This document shows positions 34,602 through 44,858 of a DNA stretch of 64,000 nt, piece after piece. Each line of letters opens with the position of its first letter. Within the stretch, counting starts at the first letter, position 1. The translations under genes and the position numbers were made by a program. Below the pieces are notes generated by a model that ran no database searches, had not been told where the DNA came from, and was given only the letters and a program-made list of their open reading frames with translations. Origin of the DNA: an uncultured Eubacteriales bacterium (lineage in GTDB: Bacteria > Bacillota > Clostridia > Christensenellales > Borkfalkiaceae); the NCBI GenBank assembly GCA_905209085.1, contig CAJLRM010000011.1, positions 5,255-69,254 of the forward strand, read 5' to 3'.

Positions 34602-37600
34602 ATGGCGCAGAAAAGTAAAAAAACAGAAGAATTTATCTCCTTGACCGCCGAAACTCTCGGCGTGGTGTCTTATGCCGATTATTTTACGCAGACCCCGCTG
34701 TTCACCTCGCTGCAAATCAAAAACGGCGGCGCCGACGCCGTCACCGACCTGACTCTGACGGTGAGCAACGAAAACGGCCTTTTGGCTTCCTCGATCAAAC
34801 CGATCGAGGAAGTGCCGTTTGAAAGCGCGGTGGAAGTGGATCTCGGCAACGTCCTCTCTCCCCTCTATTTCGTGGGGCTGGAATCGGTCAGAGAGGAACA
34901 GATTTTTGTCGAGCTGAAAAAGGACAAGCAGACGCTCGCCGTGGAAAAAGTGACCGTGACGGCGCTCCCCTTCGATTATTGGCAGGGCGCTTCGGGCAAC
35001 GCGGAACTTCTCGCCTCTTTCGTGCGCCCCAAGCTCGCGGATTGCGCGAGGTTGCAGTCGGAAATCGGCGCACAGCTGAAAAAGTGGGGCGTCACGAGCG
35101 AGATAAACGGATACGAGGGCTGCGATAAAAACGTCGTCCGTCAGACGGCGGCGGCGCTGTACGCCTGTATCCGCCGCTATGCGTTCGAACGCGAGGAAGC
35201 GGACATTTCCCGCCCTGTGGAAGCGGGCGCGGGCGTCAAGCTCTTGGCGGAACGCAGGGCGACTCCCCTCGAAATGGCGCTGCTCGTCAGCGCGTGCCTG
35301 GAAAATCTCGGGCTTCATCCCGTGCTCGTATTGGGGGAAAAGGAAATCACCTGCGGCGTCTGGCTGTACGACAACTGCTTTATGGACACCGTTTCCGACG
35401 ATTTGCAGCGATTGGGAAAATACGTCGCCGACGGCATCAATAACCTCAGCTGTTTCGACGTAAACGACCTGTTCTCGGACAAAAACGTCGCCTACTCCAC
35501 GTCGGAATCCCATTTTATCCAGAAACTCAACGCGGGGGGCACGTACGATAAATACGTGGATATCCGCCGCTGCCGCATCGCGCATCTGCTGCCCCTGCCC
35601 CTTCGCGCGCGCAGCTTGAAGGGATACGAAATTCTCTCCGAAGAGGATATGTCCCCCGACGCGGCGCCCAAAATGCTCACCGAGGCGAAAAAACTCAGTT
35701 TAGATGGTAAACAGACCAAGGACAAGCAGTGGGAGCGCCGCCTGCTCGACCTTTCCCTGAAAAACACCCTGCTCAGTTTCTCGCCCGAGAAGATGGTCCT
35801 GCACGTGCTCTCCGCCGACCCCGATTCGACGCTTTCCGCGCTCGAAGAAAGGGGGGAGATGACCCTTGCGGGCGCGACGGCGGCGGTTGCCGAGCTTGCG
35901 AGGCGCAAAATCTTTTTCGGAGCCGCGGCGGAAGCGCGGAATATGCGGGAACTGATCGCCCTCGAAGTTTCGGGCGGTACCTTGCGCACCTTTTCCGAAG
36001 AGGTGGTGCTGAACGAAACGGTGAGCCGCCTCATCAAGCGCAGCAAGGAAGCGGACGAGGAATCGGGCACCAAGATCCTCTATCTCGCGCTCGGCTTTTT
36101 GAAGTGGTATTCCCGCGAGGACGGCAAGGAAAAATACGCGCCGCTCGTCTTGAAGCCCATCGCCCTGAAAAAGGGCAAAGGGGGCGTCGGCTATGCGGTG
36201 GCGTCCACGGACGAGGAATTTTCCGTCAATTCTACCCTGCTCGAATTTTTGAAACAGGAATTTAATATCGACATCCGCGGTCTGGACGGCGCGCTGCAAG
36301 GCTTAAAAATATCCGAAATTTTGGCGATGATCCGCATGGAGATCGTCAATATGAAGGATTGGGAGGTGTTCGACGACGTGTACGTGGCGGCGTTCTCTTT
36401 CGCGCGCTATCAGATGTGGCAGGATCTTCGCCGCAATATGGACGTATTCTCCAAGAACGAGCTGATCTCCTCCCTTCTCAATAACCGCTGCGAGATCAAG
36501 GACGTTAAGGACGTCGAATTCAAGGAAGACGAATGTCCGCCCACGCAGACGTTGATGCCCCTTCCCGCCGATTCCTCGCAGTGGGAGGCGGTGGCGCTGT
36601 CGCAGACGGGCAAAACCTTCGTCCTCCACGGCCCTCCGGGAACGGGCAAGAGCCAAACCATCACCAATATCATCGCCAATGCTTTGAACGACGGCAAGCG
36701 CGTCCTGTTCGTCGCGGAAAAGCAGGCGGCCCTTTCGGTCGTCAAAAAGCGTCTGGACGGGCTGGGACTGGGCGAATTCTGCCTCGAACTCCATTCGAAT
36801 AAGACGAACAAAGCGGACGTACTGCAAAAGTTGCTTTCGACGCTCGCGCTCGCGGGCGCGCAGGAGAACGTCAGTCTTTCGGAAAAGGCAAATTCCATTC
36901 AACAGTTGAAAAACGACCTCGAAGAGCCGCTCGCCGCGCTTCACAAAAAGCGCCGCTTGGGCGTTTCCGTGTACGAGGCGCTGCTCATCTGTCTGAAAAA
37001 CAAGAACGCGCCCGATATCATGAATATCGAAAGCACCTTTTACGACAGTCTGACGAAAGAGAAGATAGAGTCGTACGAAAATATGATGGTGCAGGCGGCC
37101 GCGGCGGCAAAGGAATGCGGCGGCGTGTATAACTCGCCCTTTTCCAATGTCAATCTCACCGAATACTCGCGGGATAAGCGGGACGCCATCTATTGCTCGT
37201 CCGAAGTGGTCATCGCGGAGATCAAGCATCTCAAAAATTATGTAGCGCTGTTTCTGGAACTCTATCGACAGCGCATCAGCACGCTGACGAGAAAGAAGCT
37301 GGAAATGCTGGCGGAAGCGGCGAAACTCCTCGACGGCAGTACGCTGAATAAGTATTTTCAAGAAAACGAAGACGAATTTTACGCCTTTTTCAACGCCAAT
37401 AAACGCCTCGACGTCTGTTTCGACACCTATTTTAAGAACTTTAAGAAATTGGTGGATATTTCCAAGGAATATAAAGAACTCGGCGCGTGGCTAGACGGGG
37501 GCGGCACCGACTACGAACGGGACAAGGCGGCGGCATCGGTGGCGAAAAAACTCTCGAAAGCCGCTCTTTCCTCTGTCAAGGGCGAGGATATGGTCAAGCA

Positions 37601-40259
37601 TTTGCAGAACGTCTGCGAAATTTACGAGGCGATGGACCGCATCCGCACGAATACGCAGCTTTCCAAGAATTTTACGGGCGCGTTCGGAAAGGTGGACTTT
37701 TTCGACGCGAGGGAAAATTTCCTCTCCGATCTGTATAAGCTCCACGCGCTCTGTGCCAAACTGTTCATGGACTATAACGCGGACAGCTTCAACAGTATGT
37801 GCGTCCGCGCCGCCAACGGCTACACGAAACCCGTGCTGAAAGGGCTTTTGCGCTCGGTTTCCAGCTTTTCCGCGGCGGAGGACAGCTTCCTTTCCATCAC
37901 CAATGCCGACCGCGCCCAGATCCCCGAAGAGGACGTCCTCGAATATTATACGTCCAAGGCAGGCGCGCTCATCGATAATATCGATATGCTCGCCAATTGG
38001 TGTATGTACCGCGCCACGGCGGAAAAATTGGACGGCGCGGGGCTGACGTTCATGACGGACGCACTCGAAAGCGGGTCCGTGACGAGCGAAAATATCGTGG
38101 ACAGCTTTGAAAAGAACATCTATAAAAACTTTTTACAGACGAACATCCCGCTCGATCCCGTGCTCTCCCGTTTTTCGGCGGCGCTTTTGGAGGAAGAAAC
38201 GGAATCGCTGCGCCTGACCATAGACGAATTTGCCAAGCTTACCAAGGAGGAAATCCGCGCCAAACTCATTTCCCGTTTGCCGACGCCTTCCACGGAGGGC
38301 AGTTTAAGCCTCGAAGTCGTCAATTTTCAGCGGCTCGCCAAGAGCAATCTGCGCGGCACGGGACTGAGAAAGCTGTTCGAGGAAATTCCCGAACTTTTGC
38401 GCGTGGTGGCGCCCTGTATGCTGATGAGTCCGATCACGGTTTCCCAATATTTACAGGCGGACAGCGCCATGTTCGACATAGTCATTTTCGACGAAGCGTC
38501 GCAGATGCCGACGTCGGAAGCCATCGGCTCGCTCGCGCGCGCGAAGTGCGCCGTTGTCGTGGGCGACCCCAAACAACTGCCGCCGACGGCGTTCTTCAAC
38601 GCCAATTACGTGGACGAGGAAAACCTCGAAAACGAGGATATGGAGAGCGTGCTGGACGACTGTCTGGCGCTCGGTATTCCTCAGCGCCATTTGACCTGGC
38701 ATTATCGCAGCAAGCACGAAAGCCTCATCGCTTTCTCGAATATCATGTATTACGGCAATAAGCTGTGCACCTTCCCCTCTCCGGACGCGCCCGACAGCAA
38801 GGTGAAGTTCGTCCGCGTGGAGGACGGCGTCTACGATCGCGGCTTTACCAAGCGCAACAAGGCGGAAGGGGACGCGCTGGTGGCGGAGGTAATCCGGCGA
38901 CTCTCCGATCCCGCCCTGCGCAAATCCAGCATCGGCATCGTCACGTTCAGCAACGTGCAGAAGGAGTATATCGAAAGGAAACTGACGGCCGCCATTGCGG
39001 AAAAGCGTTTGGACGGTCCCGCTTACGACAGAGAGGAGCCTATTTTCGTCAAAAATCTCGAAAACGTACAGGGGGACGAACGGGACGTCATTTTGTTCTC
39101 CGTCTGTTACGGCCCGGATAAACAGGGCAGAGTGTCTTTGAATTTCGGTCCCCTCAATCAGGCAGGCGGCTGGCGGCGTTTGAACGTCGCGGTTTCGCGC
39201 GCGAGGGAGGAGATGGTGATCTTCTCGTCGATGACGGGCGCGATGATCGATTTGTCCAAGACGGGCTCCAAAGGCGTGGCGGGCTTGAAGGCGTTTTTAG
39301 AATTTGCGGAAAAGGGCAGGACGACGCTGGCGATTCCCGCGGGCAATCTCGTCAAGAAAAAGCCCGGAATCGGCAAATATATCGCCGAGGAACTTTCCTC
39401 TTACGGGTACGACTGCCGTTACGACGTGGGCGTGTCCGATTTCAAGATAGACGTGGCGGTTACGGATCCGAGAAACAAGCACAAATTTATCCTCGCCGTC
39501 ATGTGCGACGGACCCAACACTTTCTCCATCAAGGATAGAAACGTCTTGCAGATTCAGACGCTCAAACGCAACAACTGGAACGTCATCCGCGTCTATTCGG
39601 TCAATTATTACAACAATCCCAAGCGGGAGATCAAGAAAATAAAGGATCTTTTGGATAAGTTGACGGGCGCGGACAAACGCGGCGGCACGGGACTGAATCG
39701 GAACAAGAAACCGTATAAGGCGGCGGCGCTGGAACAGCGTTTTGAAAACGCCACGTTCATCACGTCGGGGGATAACGACGCGGAGATCCTTTCGAGGCTG
39801 AAAGCCATCGTGTCCGCGGAGGAACCGATTTCTTACGACTTTCTCGTAAGGAGGTGCCTGGGCAGTCTTGGCGTCGTCAAATACGGCGCGAAAGTGGACG
39901 CGCGTATGCAGGCTTTGGTGGCGCTGTGCGGCTTCAAGTACGAAAAAATCTTCGGCGTACCCTACTATCGCAAGACGGATAAAAATATCGGCTTCGATAA
40001 ATACCGCGTGGAAACGGGCGATTCCCTGCGCAAGAACGAAACGGATTATACGCCTTACGAAATCGTGGCGCTCATCAAAAGCGCGCTCGAAGACAAAGTG
40101 GCGCTCTATATGGAAGAGATCATGATCATCGCCTGCAATCTCTTCCGCATTGCAAAGCCGACGGATAAGTTCGCCGTCTACGTCAACGACTGCGTGACGC
40201 TGGGCGAAGAAAAGGGACTGTTCGTGCGTTCCGTTTCCGACCGCATCTCTTTGGCGTAA
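34602..40259 (+). CDS. DUF4011-type SF1 helicase with Vsr-like nuclease and DUF3320
   Basis: A giant 1885-residue protein. Residues 1-270 include a transglutaminase-like region in which the usual Cys and His positions are absent (ATPLE at 220-224 and EKEITCGVWL at 246-255). DUF4011 follows at about 375-500. An SF1 helicase core has Walker A GPPGTGKS near 677, Walker B IFDEASQ near 1295, GDPKQLPP, and late motifs VQGDERDVILFS and RRLNVAVSRARE. A Vsr/DUF559-like nuclease domain lies at about 1585-1700 (SDFKIDVAV..ILAVMCDG), and a C-terminal DUF3320 domain after 1720. Such COG1112 proteins are common in accessory and defence loci, but none of the neighbours is a defence gene. It has its own promoter, preceded by a terminator, so it is transcribed alone. 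The start ATG has only a weak Shine-Dalgarno. A role in phage defence or DNA repair is inference. Confidence 0.85.
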   Translation: MAQKSKKTEEFISLTAETLGVVSYADYFTQTPLFTSLQIKNGGADAVTDLTLTVSNENGLLASSIKPIEEVPFESAVEVDLGNVLSPLYFVGLESVREEQIFVELKKDKQTLAVEKVTVTALPFDYWQGASGNAELLASFVRPKLADCARLQSEIGAQLKKWGVTSEINGYEGCDKNVVRQTAAALYACIRRYAFEREEADISRPVEAGAGVKLLAERRATPLEMALLVSACLENLGLHPVLVLGEKEITCGVWLYDNCFMDTVSDDLQRLGKYVADGINNLSCFDVNDLFSDKNVAYSTSESHFIQKLNAGGTYDKYVDIRRCRIAHLLPLPLRARSLKGYEILSEEDMSPDAAPKMLTEAKKLSLDGKQTKDKQWERRLLDLSLKNTLLSFSPEKMVLHVLSADPDSTLSALEERGEMTLAGATAAVAELARRKIFFGAAAEARNMRELIALEVSGGTLRTFSEEVVLNETVSRLIKRSKEADEESGTKILYLALGFLKWYSREDGKEKYAPLVLKPIALKKGKGGVGYAVASTDEEFSVNSTLLEFLKQEFNIDIRGLDGALQGLKISEILAMIRMEIVNMKDWEVFDDVYVAAFSFARYQMWQDLRRNMDVFSKNELISSLLNNRCEIKDVKDVEFKEDECPPTQTLMPLPADSSQWEAVALSQTGKTFVLHGPPGTGKSQTITNIIANALNDGKRVLFVAEKQAALSVVKKRLDGLGLGEFCLELHSNKTNKADVLQKLLSTLALAGAQENVSLSEKANSIQQLKNDLEEPLAALHKKRRLGVSVYEALLICLKNKNAPDIMNIESTFYDSLTKEKIESYENMMVQAAAAAKECGGVYNSPFSNVNLTEYSRDKRDAIYCSSEVVIAEIKHLKNYVALFLELYRQRISTLTRKKLEMLAEAAKLLDGSTLNKYFQENEDEFYAFFNANKRLDVCFDTYFKNFKKLVDISKEYKELGAWLDGGGTDYERDKAAASVAKKLSKAALSSVKGEDMVKHLQNVCEIYEAMDRIRTNTQLSKNFTGAFGKVDFFDARENFLSDLYKLHALCAKLFMDYNADSFNSMCVRAANGYTKPVLKGLLRSVSSFSAAEDSFLSITNADRAQIPEEDVLEYYTSKAGALIDNIDMLANWCMYRATAEKLDGAGLTFMTDALESGSVTSENIVDSFEKNIYKNFLQTNIPLDPVLSRFSAALLEEETESLRLTIDEFAKLTKEEIRAKLISRLPTPSTEGSLSLEVVNFQRLAKSNLRGTGLRKLFEEIPELLRVVAPCMLMSPITVSQYLQADSAMFDIVIFDEASQMPTSEAIGSLARAKCAVVVGDPKQLPPTAFFNANYVDEENLENEDMESVLDDCLALGIPQRHLTWHYRSKHESLIAFSNIMYYGNKLCTFPSPDAPDSKVKFVRVEDGVYDRGFTKRNKAEGDALVAEVIRRLSDPALRKSSIGIVTFSNVQKEYIERKLTAAIAEKRLDGPAYDREEPIFVKNLENVQGDERDVILFSVCYGPDKQGRVSLNFGPLNQAGGWRRLNVAVSRAREEMVIFSSMTGAMIDLSKTGSKGVAGLKAFLEFAEKGRTTLAIPAGNLVKKKPGIGKYIAEELSSYGYDCRYDVGVSDFKIDVAVTDPRNKHKFILAVMCDGPNTFSIKDRNVLQIQTLKRNNWNVIRVYSVNYYNNPKREIKKIKDLLDKLTGADKRGGTGLNRNKKPYKAAALEQRFENATFITSGDNDAEILSRLKAIVSAEEPISYDFLVRRCLGSLGVVKYGAKVDARMQALVALCGFKYEKIFGVPYYRKTDKNIGFDKYRVETGDSLRKNETDYTPYEIVALIKSALEDKVALYMEEIMIIACNLFRIAKPTDKFAVYVNDCVTLGEEKGLFVRSVSDRISLA

Positions 40260-40613
40260 AAGAAGCGGCGCGGAAAACGCCCGTCAAAACAAAGAAAGGG
40301 GCGGCGCAAGAGAAATATAAAGAAACCTTCGCCGGTTTTGCTGAAAAAGCGGTGAGGAAAAGATAGGTTTTCATTTTACTGCGATCGCCGTAAGGCTGGG
40401 ACTGTCGAGGGAGGGCGAGCAAGGACTCTCTTTCCGACGTTTCGGCGTTCTCCTTTTTCGGCGCGGGTCGTTTTTAACGCCGGGAGGAAAATTCTGTCCG
40501 CGCCTTTCTCCGTACTGTCGAGAATGCCGAAATTGCCGCGGAAAAAGGTCCTTTTCATAACGGGCAGTCGAAAAAGCGCCGCCGTTCGGACAGGCGGCTT
40601 TGGGAAAACACCG
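40260..40613. other. Spacer before comEC
   Basis: No gene, terminator or clear promoter is seen. The octamer CTGTCGAG occurs twice (near 40402 and 40517). The comEC open frame could extend upstream to an ATG at 40524, which would shorten this gap. Confidence 0.4.
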
Positions 40614-42650
40614 ATGAAGAAATTTTTAAGCGCCTCCGATAAGAAGAGGAACGGAAAACGATTCAATTTCCGTCCCGCTCTGTTCTCGGCGGCGTTTTTT
40701 GCGCTCGGAATCGCCTTTTCCTATTCGCATCTCTTTTTGCGGGCGTCCCCTTGGTGGCTGCTTTGCGCGGTCCCCGTCTTCTTCGTCGTCTTGCTTTCCA
40801 CAAAGGACAAAGCAAAGGCGCTCGCCGCTCTGGCGCTGCTTTTTTGCTGTTTCTCCGTCGGCGCGCTGCGTTTTTCCTGTGAAATCGAGGAGTTCCGCGC
40901 CTGCAAAGTATACACGGGCGAACATACCGTGGCGGGAACGGTGACGGAAAAAAACGATTACGGCGGCTTTTCCCGCATCGTGCTTTCCGAGCTTTCCATA
41001 GACGGCGAGCGCGCGGAGGGAAAACTCGCCGCAGCCCTGGGGGGCTCTTTTTCGAAAAAAGTGGCATTGTCGGACAGAGTTCTCTTTTCGGGCACGCTGG
41101 AAACGGACGTGAGCCTGTTTGGCGATTACGGCTTTAAAAGCGACGACGTTTCAAAGAAAATACGGTATACGGCAAACGTCGCTTCCCTGAGCGTCACGGG
41201 CAAAGAGTTCGATTTGTTCCGCGCGGCGCGTTCGCGGATGCGGCGGGTAATCTATGCGGGAATGGACGAAGAATCCGCTTCGGTCACGTACGCGCTTCTG
41301 ACGGGAGATACGTCGGGGATAGAATCGGGACTGCTCGAAAACGTCCGTTTGGGCGGCGTGGCGCATATTTTCGCCGTTTCGGGGCTGCACGTCGGCGCTC
41401 TGTATTCCTTTTGCCGCCTTTTAATCGACAAGACCCGTCTGCGGGGTCTTCCCGCGCTCGTTCGTTTCTTTCTGACAGCGGCGGCGCTCGTCTTTTACGG
41501 CGGCGTGTGCGGCTTTTCCGCCTCCGTCGTCCGCGCCATGGTCATGTGCCTCGTGTTGTACGCCTCCGCTCTTCTCGGAATCAAGTCCGACCTTTTGGAA
41601 AATACGGGCGTCGCGGCGCTTTTTCTTCTCGCGCTTCATCCCGTGGCTTTGTTCGACACGGGTTTTCTTCTCTCATTCGCGGCTTGCCTTTCCATCGGAT
41701 TCCTTTCCCGTTCCCTTCAAGGCGGGATCCTCGCCCTGTTCCCGCGCGGAAGACGCGTTGCGGAGGCGAATCGAAAATCAGGGAAGGAGCGTAGCAAATA
41801 TACGGGGGACGCGAATGCGTTTCCATTTAAAAAAGCGGAAAAGGGACAAGAAGGGACGGAGAACTCGGCGTGTCCCGAAGCGGTTTTTAAAGCGCCCGGC
41901 GGCTTCGGCAGGATTTCCGACGAAAAACTCGTCGGCCCGCTGACCTTTGGCGAGGCGGACAAAAAAAGCGCTTTCGATCCCGCCGCCCTTTCCGAACGCG
42001 GTTTACAGGAGCAAGGGAAAAGAGAAGATAAGATTTCCGTCCCCGAAACGGGTGCGAAGAGAATCCCGCCCGTCGGGAACGGCGTTTGCGAATTTTACAT
42101 CGACGGACGGGGACTCGTCCGCAAAGTGGATAAGCCGCTCGGTTTGGGGGAGAGGGTAAAGCAAGCGGTCGCCTCCTTTCTCTCCGTTTCCTTAGCGGCG
42201 CAGATAGGAACGGCGCCCGTGTTATTGGCGTCTTTCGGCTACGTGTCCCTATGGAGCCTGCTTTTAAATTGTCTTTTCGTGCCTTTGATCGGCGCCGTTT
42301 TCGCCCTTCTGTTGGCTTTGGTGTTTTTTTCCTGTCTGCTGCCGCTTGGCGCCGCGCCCGTGCTCTTATACCTTCCCTCCGTCTTTTGGTCGGCGGCGCT
42401 GCTCGTCTTTCATGCGGCGGATTTTTCCTTTGTCCTCACGGGATTTAAGCTCGGCGCCGCGGCGATTTTGTACTATGCGATCGTCGTCCTCCTTTCGGGC
42501 AAAATAAATATCGAAAGAAAGAAAAAGAGATTTCTCTTCCTCCTGTTTTTATGCGCGTTTGTCTTTTTGGCGTCTTGGATCAACGCCGAAACGCCCGCTT
42601 TTTTATCCCACGCTTCAATTTCTTGCGTTTTTATAAAAAACGTGTTATAA
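40614..42650 (+). CDS. comEC: ComEC/Rec2-family DNA channel without its metallo-beta-lactamase domain
   Basis: A membrane protein of about 678 residues related to the competence DNA-uptake channel ComEC. The N-terminal DUF4131/OB region (EHTVAGTVTEKNDYGG) and the competence-domain signature AHIFAVSGLHVGALYS are present, followed by many TM segments. Two things are odd. About 125 hydrophilic residues (from about 41740 to 42150) interrupt the competence domain before the conserved SVSLAAQIGTAPVLL. The protein also stops where the extracellular MBL domain would begin. The start at 40614 is uncertain; an in-frame ATG lies at 40524 and neither has a strong ribosome-binding site. holA follows, the usual order in Bacillota. 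Confidence 0.82.
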   Translation: MKKFLSASDKKRNGKRFNFRPALFSAAFFALGIAFSYSHLFLRASPWWLLCAVPVFFVVLLSTKDKAKALAALALLFCCFSVGALRFSCEIEEFRACKVYTGEHTVAGTVTEKNDYGGFSRIVLSELSIDGERAEGKLAAALGGSFSKKVALSDRVLFSGTLETDVSLFGDYGFKSDDVSKKIRYTANVASLSVTGKEFDLFRAARSRMRRVIYAGMDEESASVTYALLTGDTSGIESGLLENVRLGGVAHIFAVSGLHVGALYSFCRLLIDKTRLRGLPALVRFFLTAAALVFYGGVCGFSASVVRAMVMCLVLYASALLGIKSDLLENTGVAALFLLALHPVALFDTGFLLSFAACLSIGFLSRSLQGGILALFPRGRRVAEANRKSGKERSKYTGDANAFPFKKAEKGQEGTENSACPEAVFKAPGGFGRISDEKLVGPLTFGEADKKSAFDPAALSERGLQEQGKREDKISVPETGAKRIPPVGNGVCEFYIDGRGLVRKVDKPLGLGERVKQAVASFLSVSLAAQIGTAPVLLASFGYVSLWSLLLNCLFVPLIGAVFALLLALVFFSCLLPLGAAPVLLYLPSVFWSAALLVFHAADFSFVLTGFKLGAAAILYYAIVVLLSGKINIERKKKRFLFLLFLCAFVFLASWINAETPAFLSHASISCVFIKNVL

Positions 42651-42651
42651 T
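42623..42651 (+). promoter_or_regulatory. holA promoter at the end of comEC
   Basis: TTGCGT (42623-42628) and TATAAT (42646-42651) are 17 bp apart, with an extended -10 TG (42643-42644). The -10 box contains the comEC stop codon, so holA can be transcribed independently. Confidence 0.8.
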
Positions 42652-42767
42652 AGAAAAGAAATTAGTGGAAACGCGGAGCATTTCTCTGCCTTTTCGCATA
42701 GTATTTTTCGAGGCCCGCCGACGGGATAGGACGTTAGGGACGAGCAAAAAAGAGGAGGGGCACGGCA

Positions 42768-43766
42768 ATGAAATATGTCGATTTTAAAAAATTTACGGAC
42801 GAAAACGGCGCTCTTCCCATTTATCTTTTCGAAGGCGAGGAAACTTATTTCCGGGAACGCGGCGCGGCGCTCCTTCTGGATCGTTTTTTAAAGGAACCGA
42901 CGCTGGATTACACGGCGTTTGACGGCGCTGCGCTCAAAGGCGACAAACTGAAAGCGCTCGCGGACGCCGTCAGCTGTTTTCCCTTTTTAAGCGAAAAGCG
43001 CTTTGTCAAAATCAGCGAATTTTATCCGACGGAAAAGGAATACGACTTCTATTTGAAGGGAATCTTTGAAAATCCGCCGCGGGACAGCGTTCTTCTCATC
43101 GTCAATTCGGGCAAGGGCAAAACGGGCTCGGCGCCCCTTGCAAAAAAGCCCAACGTCACGCATATCGACTGCGGAAGATCGGACGAGGAAACGATAAAAA
43201 AATGGATCTACGTCACCTGTAAGCGTTCGGGCGTGTATGCGGACGGTACTACCTGCGGCAAAATCGGGGCATACTGTATCTACGATATGTCCCGCATTTC
43301 CAAGGAAACGGAAAAGCTCCTTCTCTATTGCAAGGCGAAGGGGGCGGATCGACTGACGGATCAGATCGTCGACGAGGTGGTATATCCCGATTCGGAATAT
43401 AAAATTTACGAATTGGCAAACGCGCTTTCGCGCAAAAATTATTCGGCGTACACCCATATTCTCAAAGAGCTTTCCTCCAAAGGCTTCGACGAAATTTCCC
43501 TTCTCAATTCCCTCTGTTATTACTTCAAAGGTCTTTACGAGGTGTCCCTGATGAGGGGGAGCGACAGGGAGATCGCCGCCGCATTGGGCGTCAAGGAGTA
43601 CGCGGCGCGGAAAAATCGGGAACAGGCGCTGAAATTCCCCAAAGGGGAGCTTTTCAAATGCTACGAAAACGTCTATGACGCCATCAGCGGCATCAAGTGC
43701 GGGGAACTCACCCCGCCTTCCGCGCTCAAATGGGTGACGGCGCGCCTGTTTTTCGGCGCCGCATGA
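42768..43766 (+). CDS. holA: DNA polymerase III delta subunit
   Basis: HolA (332 residues) is the clamp-loader wrench that opens the beta clamp. The N-terminal segment IYLFEGEETYFRERGAALLL and the middle domain IDCGRSDEETIKKWI match the family. The C-terminal helical collar domain contains LFKCYENVYDAISGIKCGE. GAGGAGGGG precedes the ATG. With dnaG, rarA and the PolC relic, it is one of several replication genes in the window. Confidence 0.9.
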   Translation: MKYVDFKKFTDENGALPIYLFEGEETYFRERGAALLLDRFLKEPTLDYTAFDGAALKGDKLKALADAVSCFPFLSEKRFVKISEFYPTEKEYDFYLKGIFENPPRDSVLLIVNSGKGKTGSAPLAKKPNVTHIDCGRSDEETIKKWIYVTCKRSGVYADGTTCGKIGAYCIYDMSRISKETEKLLLYCKAKGADRLTDQIVDEVVYPDSEYKIYELANALSRKNYSAYTHILKELSSKGFDEISLLNSLCYYFKGLYEVSLMRGSDREIAAALGVKEYAARKNREQALKFPKGELFKCYENVYDAISGIKCGELTPPSALKWVTARLFFGAA

Positions 43767-43973
43767 CGCCCGACGGCATAGGGCGCGGATGTTTCAAAAG
43801 CGGGTGAAAATCTCTCGATAAGCAACGTTTTTGGGAAAACGGGATGAAAAAAACGTAAAATCCCGAAAAGATCCTTTGAAACGCTTTCTTTTTCGGCAGA
43901 GATTTTATATAATATACTCATTCATAGCGAATGCTTTTCAGACATTCGGACGATTATTACGGGGAGGCAGGGT

Positions 43974-44846
43974 ATGAAAACATACGCCTTGGCGGCTTCC
44001 GTGTTCATAGAAAAATTGACGGAGTTCGGCGACGGACTCATCGGATTCTTCACAAAGTTCACGGCAACATACGCGGTAGAAATCTTTTTGTTTTTTCTGC
44101 TCGTCTATTACGTATCCAAAGTCCTTAGGGACAACGACGCCACCAAACTCATGTTCCTTTATTGGGCATTGCTCATAGTGATGGGAATCGTGCGGTTTTC
44201 CATCGAGCTGGTGGATCGGCAGTTCTATCTCTACTTCGTCATTCTGCTTTCCATGTTCATGCTCATCCTGTTCAACGTGGAGGTGAAAAAGAGCCTTTGG
44301 GACGTCCACGGTCCGCGCAAGGAAAAGATAGAAAAAATCGTCGGCGGAACGGAAGCAAGGACGCCCATGGACGTCGAACACTGCATTTCCGACATCATCA
44401 AGGCGCTTCAAAATATGTCCAAAAATAACGTCGGCGCGCTCATCGTGCTCTCGAAGGGAAATATGCCCAAACAGGTGCTGCAAAGCGGAGTAAGGCTGGA
44501 TGCGGAAATCTCTACGCAGCTCATCGAAGGGATCTTCTTTCCCAAAGCTCCCCTGCACGACGGCGCCATGATCATTCGCGGGCATAAAATTCAGGCGGCG
44601 GGCTGTTTCCTGCCGCTGACTCAGAAAACGAGCTATCCCAAGGAGTTCGGTACCCGTCACCGCGCGGGAATCGGCATCACGGAAGTGGCGAACGTCGTTT
44701 CGCTGGTGGTTTCGGAGGAAACGGGCATCATTTCCGTCATCAAGCAGGGAAACGTGCAGAGATATGCGGATTACGACATCTTGAAGAACGCTCTGCGCGA
44801 CTATTATTGGCAGGAATTGCCCCTGTCCGACAAGAAACCCAAATAA
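43974..44846 (+). CDS. cdaA: Diadenylate cyclase CdaA
   Basis: CdaA (290 residues) makes c-di-AMP from two ATP at the membrane. Three TM helices fill residues 1-100 (IFLFFLLVYYVSKVL, MFLYWALLIVMGIV, FYLYFVILLSMFMLILF). The DAC domain covers about 120-275, with the catalytic motifs LHDGAMII and TRHRAGIGITE. GGGGAGG precedes the ATG. A TATAAT at 43908-43913 may be its -10 box, but the -35 is poor. The next gene is a stub of the usual partner CdaR. GlmM is not encoded here. Confidence 0.95.
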   Translation: MKTYALAASVFIEKLTEFGDGLIGFFTKFTATYAVEIFLFFLLVYYVSKVLRDNDATKLMFLYWALLIVMGIVRFSIELVDRQFYLYFVILLSMFMLILFNVEVKKSLWDVHGPRKEKIEKIVGGTEARTPMDVEHCISDIIKALQNMSKNNVGALIVLSKGNMPKQVLQSGVRLDAEISTQLIEGIFFPKAPLHDGAMIIRGHKIQAAGCFLPLTQKTSYPKEFGTRHRAGIGITEVANVVSLVVSEETGIISVIKQGNVQRYADYDILKNALRDYYWQELPLSDKKPK

Positions 44847-44858
44847 GGAGGCGCGCGG

